Assembly (NCBI RefSeq): GCF_030253575.1
Contig: NC_080566.1
Coordinates: 8,999,501-9,063,500, forward strand
Reading direction: 5' to 3'
Length of the DNA: 64,000 bases
From: Rhododendron vialii
Taxonomy: Eukaryota > Streptophyta > Magnoliopsida > Ericales > Ericaceae
This document shows, piece after piece, positions 44,478 to 55,473 of this stretch (position 1 is the stretch's first letter; every line of letters begins with the position of its first letter). The position numbers and the translations under genes were made by a program. The notes under the pieces were generated by a model. It made no database searches and was not told the origin of the DNA. It worked only from the letters and a program-made list of their open reading frames with translations.

Positions 44478-47400
44478 TCAGTTCTTGTGCTGAAGTCTCC
44501 CACTTTCAGCACCAGCATATGGATCGATCGTGACGTTTATCACAGCTGGCTTCCGGGCCGCGAAAGATTCAGTAAGAGCAGATTTGAGTTCATCGGGTGT
44601 CTCAACAAGATAACCCTTGCCCCCAAAAGCTTCAATTAGGAGATGATAAGCTGCACCAGGGACAAATGAAGTAGGTGCAGGGTCATCCTTAAAAGGACCA
44701 GTAATTTCTTCAGGGCTTCTCCTATCACCGCCGTATACACCACCGTTGTTGAAAACTATCACCACCACAGGTAACTGATATCGAACCAACGTCTGCAGAA
44801 GTTCAAAAACACAAAATGCATAATTAGAGATGGTACATATCTTGATTTCCATGTACAAAATTAATAACCTCATTAATTAGAAATATCAAAAGATCAGGGC
44901 TGGAAAGCTAAAAAGTATAGTAGTATCTCATAGAGACTACATGATTAAACAGAACATCTGGATCTCAACATTGCTATTTGAAGTAGATGGTGGTGAATTT
45001 CTTACATACCTATTCTTTTAGATGTATGATATACACCGTTCTGCTGCAGTGAGTCTAAGTCATAAGGAACAATGGTTACGGAGAGATGATAAACACTACT
45101 GTCAGGAATGAGATGCATAGTAACATACCTAGTATGAAAAAATTCAGGGATGACCCTACATCCCTGTCAAAAGTTTTAACATGATTTTTTTTACTGCTTT
45201 GCTCTATCTCGGAATTCGATATTACAAAAAGAACTTCACGTTCATGCTCATGCCACTAACCACCTAAGATAACTTAAACGGAAACAGGCCCGCTTCATAC
45301 CGAGCCAAGAACAAAATGGCAATCCTAAGAGTGCAGTTAAATGACATATGAACACTACCCATAATAACTAAGCTCAGCATGACATTATAGCCTACCCAAA
45401 TTCGGATTCTTGCACAAACTCTAGGAACCGATGCCAGCAGTAATTGTCGAGACTTTATGTGGGGTACCAACTACCAACAAATAAGCATTCAAAACATAGC
45501 CTCCCTGCTGGGTTTAAATAGGATATACATATGGTTCCCCGAAGAACACCAAAAGATGAGAGATTGGCATGCTTTCGAATCCTCCTTAAGCTTCTTTCTT
45601 TTCTTTTTTTGCACCGAATCCTCCTAAAGTGGTTGAGCCCCTCACATCAAGGTTGAGGGACCAACCCAAAAGCACACTGCCTTAAAGGCTGGTAGCAACA
45701 GTACTCATATACATCCGCTAACCCCAATGACGAAATCATTGTCCCAGCTTTCCTTCAACCTCTAACCACCTTTAAACCACTCTTAGGGGTTAAACATTTG
45801 TTTCTTAGTAACACGCATGAATACTTCAATGAATGGAGGAAATACAAAACCAGTAGTTCGAACCATCTATTCTAGTGGCTTATGCTACAAGAGGCTTGAA
45901 AAAGAACCCAAATCACAGTCGAAAAAAACACTCCTCACCCTCACTTCACCATCTACATCTACTTCCTAAGCACCAATAAAGGAAGATAAAAAATCTGTCA
46001 CCTTTTATTAACTTAGGACAATGGCTTAATCTGCAATTTGGAGAACTGACCAAGGCAGACTATAGATATTCATGACTGCAAAACCCGTTGCCTAACATTC
46101 TTTTAGCTGATGATGAAATCTAATCCAACTCAAAACAAACTGCTACATATATTCTGTCCAAACCAGAAGAATCATTGCTATGTTGGCAGAATTTTTTATT
46201 CCTCGAACTGAACCTAAATTTAGTAACTATAAAAGTAAATAGAATCCAATAATTATATTTTCAAGTACGACGACATGTTTACGTTCCAAAAGATAGTTGT
46301 CTGGCTGAAAATGACTAATTTCATGAAGCGCTCAAATTATAATCGGCTAAGAAATGCCTACAACTTAACCTCAAAACTTACAGTGGTGAAGAGAAACTTG
46401 TAATCATTAATACCAACACAACTTAATGGCAATTTTTGGTTCCAAATCATCAAGGATGATAAGAACTGTTTTATTCAGCAAAATTAACAGGCTCCACCAA
46501 AACGAAGATTTGGACAATAGATGGAAAGGGGGAACAAGCAAGGGGAAAGATATTAGTACGCTAAAGCTGCGTCAGCAAGCAATTAAAAACATAGAAGAAT
46601 TCATTGCTTGAAATCGTGCAAAGGATGAAAGTGAACCAATACCAACTTTTTTCAAATCTAGACATATCTGTATGAGCATTAAGACAAATTGAGACATTTC
46701 TGAGTTGACAGCCACCATCTCTTAGTGGTCATGGAAGTACCTTCTCCAGAACTGAATACTTACACTTCTTACAGCAGAAATGCAAGGGGTAACATTTTGA
46801 TGTAACAAGTGCACAATTAAGAATTCAACAAGACAAACGCTTTGTCTTTGTAACAATTCTATGCCAATACGCTATGATGCAAGATAGATGAGTTTTCCAT
46901 TGTCAGAAGGATAAAACATATAGATGTATAGACAATAGGCAAGTACGGAGACAAACCTCAACTTCCATAGCACTAAACCCAAATCCAGAGTCCCCTTCGA
47001 CTGCTACCACAAGCCTGTCAGGTGAAGCCACAGCTGCAGCAATGCAGTAACCAAGACCAACCCCCATTGTCCCCCATGTCCCAGCATCAAGCCTAGTCCT
47101 AGGCTCCGTCTGAACCAACACAGACCTACCAACATCCATTGTGTTTGCCCCTTCAGAAACAACTATCGGAGCAGGACTACCCACTCCCAAAATTGCATCC
47201 CTTATAATTCTCATCGGTGTCAGAAAATTGAACGGCACAACGTCCTTTGCCAACTGAGCCTCCATTTTTGACACGTTCTCATTCGCTTTCTTCTGTATAG
47301 CTTCAACCCAAGGGTGAGTTTTCCCCAAGCAAAAAGGGTCATCCTTAATCTCCTTATTAATCATCTCCACAACCTTTGCTGCATCTCCAATCAAACCCAA

Positions 47401-49621
47401 ACAGGGTTTTCTCAGGTCAATTTCCTCCTTGCTTATATCCACTAAGATGAACTTCACATCTTTCGACCACTTCGGCGGCTCCCCAAAATGCAACAACCAA
47501 TTAAGCCTTGCACCAACTACGAGTGCAACATCACATTTACCAATGGCTAGTGACCTTGCCGCTGTCGCAGCAAGCTCGTGGGTGTCGGGCAACAATCCCT
47601 TCCCCATGGGAGTCGGCAAAAACGGAATCCCAGTAGTCTCAACCAGCTTCTTCAATCCATTCTCAGCTCTAGCAATAGCCGCACCTTTACCAAACACAAT
47701 CAATGGCCGCTCTGCGTGCCGTAACAACGAAACCGCTTTTTCAATCTCAGACTGCCCAACAATTCCAATTACCTGTTAGCAATTTCATGTTAGTGAACTT
47801 GCATAGATCAGACAACCATACTCTATCTACTGTCCCATATATGAGTAGTGGTGGTAATGCCCATCGAGTTGTTCTCCTAAATCTTTATTTTTTTTTCGTC
47901 TTTTCCAAATTTTTGTCAAATTCCTGTTATATTTTTTGAATTAATCATCCGAGATGAGTCTAAAAAAATTTTAAAAAAAAACATAACAAAAACTTTAAAA
48001 AAATCATAGACGGAAAAAGTGGAAGTAATGGTTGTTAAAATCTTACGATACGGGATACGTATTCTATGATTTGTATCGTCTCCTTCCAAAAACGATACTT
48101 ATCACACACTTTTTTATAGAAATCCTACGATACGGCAGCGTATCCTATGATGTAATAGCGTATCCCGATCCACAGCGTATCCTACGATTACTTACAGAGA
48201 ACAAATCATACCATATTTTAAGAAGTTGAACACCAAATGCGTTCTGATCTTTTCATCTAGTTATGGTCGTGCATGTCCAAATCATTTAAAGAAAACCCAA
48301 ACTCAAAGCTCGAATAAAAGAAAGAATGTATTTCGATCATGTTTTGCGTGAATCAAATAACGGAACGTTTTCTTTTCCCTTAACTCATGCACCAGAAAAG
48401 GCATCAATGCGATAGGCCCTACCTGAGAGACTTGGAATTTTCATCCTAAAAGTAATTTTTTCATATATAGAACACTAATTTTTCAAATATACACCATATT
48501 TTTAGATTATAATTAGATATAACTATATTTTATTGTATATTAGTTTCTGTTAATGTATCTTACGATACATAAAATCAAATAAAAGATACACGATATGTAT
48601 CCCGATTTGAAAACACTTTACAATTGCTCCTAAACTTTTCTCAACAATCACAGACGAAATCTAAACTTTTTCCAACAATCGTTTCATTTTTCTACACTTT
48701 CTTGATTCCTCTTATTAAGAGGAATAATTGCTCCTAAAATTTTTGAAGAAAATCGAAACAGAATCTCACTAAAAATAAATACTACATGGTGTCTCCATCC
48801 GTCCAAAAAAAAATGTCTGGTTCGCAAATCAAGAGGTTAAAAACATTATATTTTTCATTGGAGAAAATTCAACTTTTCTTCAAAACTTTAAAAATTCATT
48901 GATATCTACTATCTTGCAAAAAAAAAAAGTTAAAATATTTTTCATACAAAATATACATTTTTTGCTAAGTTCTCGTTTTGCCTAACCGCTAACCGGACAT
49001 TTGTTTTACAATTTCTCGTTTTGCTAGCTGCGAAATTACCTCTTTTTCGACACCCTTCTCAGCCTCAACCAGCAACTCCTCAGCTTCAGCTTCACTAACA
49101 GTCTGGTGAAGCACATCCGTCGGAAGATCCAAGTAACACCCGCCGGGCCGACCCGAACCCGCTTTCCCAATCACTTCAAAAACACACCTAGGCACCTCCT
49201 TAATATCCCTAACCCTAACAGAAAGCTTCGAAAAGGGTTTCACGGCCTCGACCTGATCCAGCTCCTGGAAATCTCCTCTACCGAAATACCCCTGGTCGCA
49301 GGATCCCGAGATCATTATCATCGGCCAGGCGTTGGCGGCGGCGTTGGAAACGCCGGCGAGGCCGTGGACACAGCCGGGGCCGGAGACGGTGAGGAGGATC
49401 CCCGGGCGGCCGGTGAGGTATCCGTAGGCGGAGGCGGCGTAGCCCGCCGACTGCTCGTTGTGGAAGGCGACGAAGCGGACGCCGAGGGTCACGGCGCGGG
49501 TGGCGAGGGCGGTGACGGGGATGCCGACCACGCCGAACATGCGGTCCACGCCGGCGCGGCGGAGGGAGAGGGCGACCAGCGCGTTGCCGTCGAGGGGAGG
49601 GTAGTTGTTGGTTTCTGCCAT
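44478..49621 (-). CDS. HACL: 2-hydroxyacyl-CoA lyase / oxalyl-CoA decarboxylase-type ThDP enzyme, intact
   Basis: Three exons: 49040-49621 (194 codons), 46957-47772 (272 codons) and 44478-44792 (104 codons plus stop), all phase 0 with GT..AG borders. They give 570 aa, the usual length of plant HACL (Arabidopsis At5g17380 type). A thiamine-diphosphate enzyme that cleaves 2-hydroxyacyl-CoA to an aldehyde and formyl-CoA; the Arabidopsis homologue is reported to act on oxalyl-CoA in oxalate breakdown. Seen: catalytic Glu56 in FHNEQSAGY, ThDP/Mg site GDSGFGF (454-460) to NNGG (481-484), and FGKGAAIARA in the middle domain. The N-terminus MAETNNYPPLDGN has no transit peptide; the C-terminus GRLQHKN is not a canonical PTS1. 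Intron 2 is 2.2 kb, intron 1 is 1.3 kb with repeat DNA. The only HACL copy here without lesions. Confidence 0.94.
48024..48612. repeat. ATACG-rich repeat in HACL intron 1
   Basis: Words such as CTTACGATACGGGATACG, GCGTATCCTATGATG and GCGTATCCTACGATT recur at 48037-48190. The inverted-sense CACGATATGTATCCCGATTT lies at 48583-48602. The ends GTTAAAATC / GATTTGAAAAC are partly inverted, suggesting a degraded DNA transposon. The corresponding position in the unit 1 HACL remnant is missing. Confidence 0.45.
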
Positions 49622-49687
49622 TGACGTGAAGGGGTTTTCGTTCTTCTGGAGGTTTACGAAAGTTGGGAAAGTAGTAGTGGGGTTTGT

Positions 49688-49689
<2 letters not shown>

Positions 49690-49726
<37 letters not shown>
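49690..49726. repeat. (GA)n tract in HACL 5' leader
   Basis: Uninterrupted GA dinucleotides about 65-105 bp upstream of the HACL ATG, read as (CT)n on the coding strand. CT-rich leaders are common in plant promoters and 5' UTRs; length polymorphism is likely. Confidence 0.8.
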
Positions 49727-49728
<2 letters not shown>

Positions 49729-49988
49729 GAGGGTGTGGGGGATTTTGGTGATTGGGAAACGCGTTCGTGGGAGAGATTTATATAGGTTTTTACTTCGTTG
49801 CGAAAATGGCCCCTGGTGGTTCGTTAGGGGCGGAAGGCAGGATGGACCGACCGGTCGAGTTGGTGGTAGTCCAAATTGAGTCGTCTTGGACTTTTATTCA
49901 GCCGACGGTGAGAAAGAATGAGAGAAGAAAGAGGATATTTTTCTTATCAAATCTCGCTTCTACTTCTTTCTTATTTTTTCTCTCCATT

Positions 49989-50135
49989 TTTCATGTGCAT
50001 GCTCAATTCAAATGAATGATTTCATAAGAAACCGCAATTCTTTTCTTTCTTTTATCATTTTTCATCGGCATGCTCAATTCAAATGAGTGATTTCATAAAA
50101 AAACCGCAATTCTTTTCTTTCTTTTATCATGAAAT
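49989..50135. repeat. Tandem duplication of about 74 bp
   Basis: GCATGCTCAATTCAAATGA(A/G)TGATTTCATAA followed by AACCGCAATTCTTTTCTTTC appears twice in direct orientation, with few changes. Confidence 0.8.
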
Positions 50136-50362
50136 CCTTTCATCTAGTGTATTGTTCATCGTCCATTATCAAGGTAAAATCCGACGGTCTAGACTATGCA
50201 CTCTAGACTATGCACAACATGATTCCTAGATCCATCTATCAAAATGGGATGTTTTATATTCCAATAATGCGACAACCACACCAACTAGTAAACACCCATT
50301 TAAACTTCCACTTTGATGTTTAAATGAGTGTGGTGCTAGCATTTTTATTTGAGACTGTCTTA

Positions 50363-50553
50363 TTTACGGAGGTGCTGCACTAACCAATCTCAGTCGTTTA
50401 TTCGGGTAATCAATGGCTGATATTTGTTTTCAATTATGACCGATCACAAATAACTCTTCATCGGAAAATTTTCACTAACATCTTGACCGTCCAAAAATAT
50501 TTGGACGGTCACGATTGAATACTGTAAACACTTGTTTACAGCACCTCCGTAAA
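50363..50553. mobile_element. Small MITE with internal palindrome
   Basis: Ends TTTACGGAGGTGCTG / CAGCACCTCCGTAAA are perfect 15-bp inverted repeats. Inside, GACCGTCCAAAAA and TTTGGACGGTC form a further perfect palindrome near 50485-50512. TSD not clear. Confidence 0.7.
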
Positions 50554-51065
50554 AAAGATTTTATCTTTTTATTTATATTATTGTGCATATGGACATTGAG
50601 AAACTAAATTTTTGAATTCTCCTTGGAGTAATAAACTATAAAGTGTCATTTCCCCCTCTTTTGTGGGAAAAAAATGAGTAATAATTTTCACTCTCTCATT
50701 TTTTTACAACTGCATTCTCTTTTTTATCTTTTTGTGGTGTGAATTTACAATATTATCATTCTAAATGTAAAATAGTATACAAATCAAAGGTTAATTATGT
50801 AAATTCACATCCTAAGAGAACAAATAAGGGAGTGCGGTTATTAAAAAAGTGGAGTGTGAAAATCAATTACTACCAAAAAATGATACAAGCACATAGAGAG
50901 TGCACAAATGATACGGAACCATTCGAAATTACATGGTTGAGAACCACGTGCATTGAACGGATATTGTCACATCTATATGCAAATTTGCACATATCAATTT
51001 GTATCTATAGACTATAGCATTACTGGTTTTGTGTAATTTTAGATCGACTACATAATTACAAACAT

Positions 51066-51755
51066 TTGCTCGAGCAGGATGTGTCCTCTAATTCCGGATA
51101 TGCATGCATCCTTTTCTCCGATTGCTCAACTTCCCTTTTTTGACCGTCCCTCCCTCCCTGTCGAGCATCGGGGGTTTCCCCAAAGCAACAGTCGATCGAC
51201 TCCCCTTTCTTATCTCTCTTTTCCCTGTTCGATCGGCTGTCATTTGTGTCCCTCTTCCTTCTCCCTTTCCGATCGGATTTGGTTCTCCCTATTCGTTCTC
51301 CCCTTCCCCAACCGATCCGATCATTTTTTGTTCCTTTCTGATCTGTTTTGCATGCATATCTATTTTGCAGGTTGACGTGGTGTGGCTATGCTATGTTGTG
51401 GCTAACTGATCTGTGTCAGCTGTCGTTAAATATGAGTGTGATTCGGCCGGCGGTTTAGTCGTGTTTTAGGCGATCGCTGTGTCTTGACGTGATTGGAGCT
51501 TCCTTGGTCTGCGTTCTTGAGACTTGCTCGTGGCGGCGATGGGGAGCTGTTTGGTTGTCCTATTTTTATTTTTCTTTATGTTGTTTTCTGTGTATTCACA
51601 ATGTTCTTTAGGCTCCATAGCCTTCGCATGTCGGCGCTCTCTATCTTAGGTGATAGCGCAGTTGTGTGTTTGTTTTGTAATTGCTAAATCCTTGTAATTT
51701 TTCTTCTCATTTAAAAATATGATGTTCTTCTTTGATGCAAAACAAAAAAAAAAAA
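51066..51755 (+). mobile_element. A-tailed retroposon related to 20861-21965
   Basis: Shares GTTCGATCGGCTGT, TTTCCGATCGGATT, TTTTGCAGGTTGACGTG and GGCTAACTGATCTGTGTC with the minus-strand retroposon at 20861-21965 and ends in CAAAACAAAAAAAAAAAA. It has no RT domain and a truncated 5' end; TSD not identified. It is more diverged than the first copy at its 3' half. Confidence 0.65.
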
Positions 51756-53862
51756 TGTTAAGATATGTTCTTGTGCTGTTAATGTGGTCCGTTCGTTTTC
51801 TTTCATATATATATTTTCATGTACCAAGAGTCATGTATTGTATCAATCTTCAAAAAAAAAATTCAGACATCACTAAAAATTAACTTGATTTTTATTTTTG
51901 AAGAGAAGATAAACTTGTAAGACAAATTTGTTTCTCTGTGGTGAGTACGATTTCTGAATGATGTACATATCAGTCTTTACAAAATAAACGTTATAAATTG
52001 TCAAATAAAATCGTAGTAAATTTCATTTTATACGAGACATTGACGGAAAAAAATATCATAATTTCACCCCGAAAAGTTCCCTCGATTGCAGTGTACATGT
52101 ACATATCGATTTGTTACTTTAGCAACACTGCTCAGAAAATACGGCAGCTTTTTGGAATTTTGAAGCTCTCCTGGAAGCTAAACCCAAAATCCAAGTTCCG
52201 CTCAAGGTTTTTTTTTTTTTAATAGATTTTTTTGTTTTGTTTTTATTTAATTTTTTCATATTTATTAGTTTTGCACATAATTTTTGTGAATTATTGATTT
52301 GTCTCATCAAAATAAATCGGAAAAAAAAATTATGACTTTTATCCAAATATTTTTGAAAATATCCAACAAAAAAATTTAAAAACTAGTACTATGATTTATA
52401 ATCTCGTGATGAGTAGCATTTTTTTTTGGCAGTGATTTTGCCACTTCCAATGGTGGAGCTATGTTGGGGCTTGGCTCCTTGTGCGTTCGAGTTTTATAAG
52501 TTTTATTTTGTATATACCATTTTGAATATTATTGATAATTATCCGTGTATTGCTACTTATAATCTTAATAATTTTGGTTCGATTTGATAAAAAATTGATT
52601 ATTTTATATTTTCATTTCTCAATTTCTTTTATAAATAAAAAATAAGCACGTGATAGCTAATGTAGCCTAAAAAATCATTTCAATGTACAAATATAATGAA
52701 CTAGAAAACAAAAATCTTACAATATAATAAATATACGTTCTAATAAAAAAATATGTCTACTAAGCCACAGCCCCCCTCCCCCCTCTACGGGTTAAAATAT
52801 TGGCTTCACCATTGGGCACTCGCCACCAAAATATTGGTTGATTTTCCACTACCCAAATTGTTACCTTTTAAGGAGTGACAAAATCAAATATGTGTTCATT
52901 TTGACACGAAAGTGTCATTAATAATTTGAAGAGCGACCTGTTTATTTCGTGCACTAGATTAGCAATTATAAAGGCCCCACGTCCCCTGTCTTTTTGCGAG
53001 TGTACACAACAGATGTACCGGTCCGGATAATACCGAAAGTCGAGAGTGGCTGCCTTTTAAATATTGGCCCCTTCTCTCTTGTCTCACAGTGTTGGGGACC
53101 CTTGGGTGGAAGGAAAGGGAAAGCTAATTGAGATTGATTTTTGCGAATTGTTAAATCTTACCTTCCAAGTTAATTTACCCGGTTTGCTTCGACAATGTGT
53201 TCTTGAATCTATAGTTTATGTATTTTTTGCAGTTATTCGTGTATTTGATTTGATAGTTTTGATTCATTCTTATATTTTGGGATGAAATCTTTTACCTTCC
53301 AGTATTGAAATGAAATAATTGACTATTGACAAAAAAAAAAACTGGCTAATTTACCAAAAAAAAAATAAAACTGGTCAATTTTACTACTAATTTAATTTCC
53401 TTTACTATTTTTTAGTTGGTCCTCCCTCGTACACAATAGTACAAAATTGTTCGGTTATATTTTTATGTTCCTCAGCAAAGTTTTGGACTCCCTCCTTTGC
53501 AAATTTTTACTCAAATCTCTACATTGTACATTTTTACTCAAATTCGGCAAGATTATTTTTTCCTTCTCAAATTTACAACTATGTAATTAGTAACATTTTT
53601 TTTCAATTTGTGCTTAGATTTGGATTTATAGAAAAAAAAAAACTTCACACCAAATGAATATTTTGTTTAAATTTAATTTAAAGTATAATCAAGAGTTGAT
53701 GATGCTCTCACACGTGTTTCGTAAAAAATTAGTAGATTTTCGAAATAGAAAAACTTATTTATAGAGGTTACATAAATAAAATTTTTGAGCACAATCACGC
53801 ACGTCCAAAATTGTTTTGAAATATCTGAATTTTAAAAGAACTCTTTCAGAAAAGACTTTCTT
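51756..53862. other. Intergenic, nothing recognised
   Basis: Very AT-rich. 52440-52815 has loosely inverted ends (CCAATGGTGGAGC / GCTTCACCATTGGG) suggesting an old transposon. A 73-codon frame at 53064-53285 matches nothing I know and has no supporting splice or promoter signal. Confidence 0.4.
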
Positions 53863-55039
53863 GGGAAAATTTCAAAAAAGCCCCTGAACTTTCTGACAAC
53901 TTGCAAAAAAACACCTGAACTTTCACTATCAACAAAAAAACACCTAAACTTAGCATTCCGTTAGCAATTAAACCCCTGCCGTCCAATTCCGTCAATTTTT
54001 AACGGATGGAGCTAACGGAAGGCGTTAACTTTTTATTTTTTTTTACTTTTTATATTCAAAAATTACTTTTAACTCTTTCTTTTTTTTATTGGTAAATAAA
54101 TATGCAATAAAGTTTTTTTTTTTCTTACTATTTATCAAAAATTACTTTAACTCTATTTTTTACTATTTACAAAAATAACTTTAACCACCATCTTTTTTGT
54201 TACTTTCAAATTTTATCTTTCCCCTTTTTTCTCTCTCTCTCCCTCTTTTTTTTTTTAGAACTTTAACCCCACTCCACCAATCAACTGCCAAAGCTCTAGC
54301 TCTAATTTTAGAAATTCAAAATTACTCTTTTTTTTAGCATTCTTGTTTTTTATATTTTTTACTTCCAAAATTACCTTTAACTCTTTATTTTTAGTAGTAA
54401 ATAAATATGAAATAAAGTTTTTTTTTCTTACTATTTATCAAATATTACTTTAACTCTAATCTTTACTATTTATAATAATAACTTTAACCCATTTTTACTA
54501 TTTATTGCATATTTATTTATGACTACAAAAAAGAATGAGTTAAAAGTAATTTTTGGAAGTAAAAGTAGTAAAAAAAAGAAAAGGTTACAAAGAGGAGGTT
54601 AAAATAACTTTTGAATTTTTGAAATTGTGGCTAAGGCTTTGGCGGTTGGTTGTGGGGTTAATTGGTGGTGTGAAGTCGATTCTAATAAGAAAAAAAGAGA
54701 GAGAGAGAGGGGGGGGAGGGGGGGAAGGTAAATTTTGAAAATAAAAAATAGGGTTAAAGTAATTTTCGATAAATAATAAGAAAAAAAAGAACTTAATTGC
54801 ATATTTATTTACCAATAAAAAAAAGAAATAGTTAAAAGTAATTTTTGAATGTAAAAAGTAAAAAAATAAAAAGTTAACACCTTCCGTTAGCTCCATCCGT
54901 TAAAAATTGACGGAATTGGACGGCAGGGGTTTAATTGCTAACGGAATGCTAAGTTTAGGTGTTTTTTTGTTAATAGTGAAAGTTCAGGTGTTTTTTTGCA
55001 AGTTGTCAGAAAGTTCAGAGGCTTTTTTAAAATTTTCCC
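53863..55039. mobile_element. Foldback Mutator-like (MULE) element, 1177 bp, 9-bp TSD
   Basis: Starts GGGAAAATTT and ends AAAATTTTCCC. Both arms are near-perfect inverted repeats for at least 170 bp (AAGCCCCTGAACTTTCTGAC, ACGGATGGAGCTAACGGAAG and so on) and stay alignable almost to the centre. Perfect 9-bp TSDs GACTTTCTT lie at 53854-53862 and 55040-55048, the Mutator hallmark. No transposase; the internal frames are translations of A/T runs. It sits about 430 bp upstream of the zinc-finger gene's ATG. Confidence 0.92.
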
Positions 55040-55473
55040 GACTTTCTTTTAAAATTCGGATCATTGATTTGCCGAGATGGACGAATGAGATCGCGTGCTT
55101 TCGTGAATAAGTTATTCTCTTCTCGAAATCATTTAGTTTGGGTTTTGAGGGCAATTTTTCGGTTGAAATGAGTGGATAAATAGATATATACTCCTAGTAA
55201 AAAATTATTGGATACCGTGCGCAAAGAAAGACAGTTGGGTTTCGAGACCCAAAACGAACACAGATTTTTTTTTTTTGAAAATTTGAGAGGGAAACTGCGT
55301 AGTATTTAGGTTGAAGGGGGCGGGAGCTGCTCGTAGGGTTTCACTGCGAGAGAGAAAGTGGTGAAAACATGAGGAAGACATAATAGGCAAACCAGTTCTC
55401 CTCTCACTCTTACCAGAAAAATCTCTACTTCGTCTCTCCAAACTCGATTCAGCACCAGACCTCGACGCCCGCC

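Larger units (their letters stand above)
49740..51065. other. HACL upstream region and spacer
   Basis: No gene. It contains a tandem duplication at about 49989-50135 and a small MITE at 50363-50553. The 5' upstream region of HACL has no match in unit 1, so the duplicated block ends inside HACL intron 1. Confidence 0.5.

Noticed and set aside
1205-49621. The idea that MATE, NB-LRR and HACL form a functional metabolic or defence cluster.
   Set aside because: There is no shared pathway, both MATE copies are dead, and the arrangement is explained by one duplicated block.
49106-49624. 172-codon + strand frame opposite HACL exon 1.
   Set aside because: Antisense of a GC-rich coding exon; low complexity Gly/Glu/Ala.
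53064-53285. 73-codon frame that could be a small gene.
   Set aside because: No homology recognised, no convincing promoter or splice signals, and hydrophobic composition expected from T-rich DNA.
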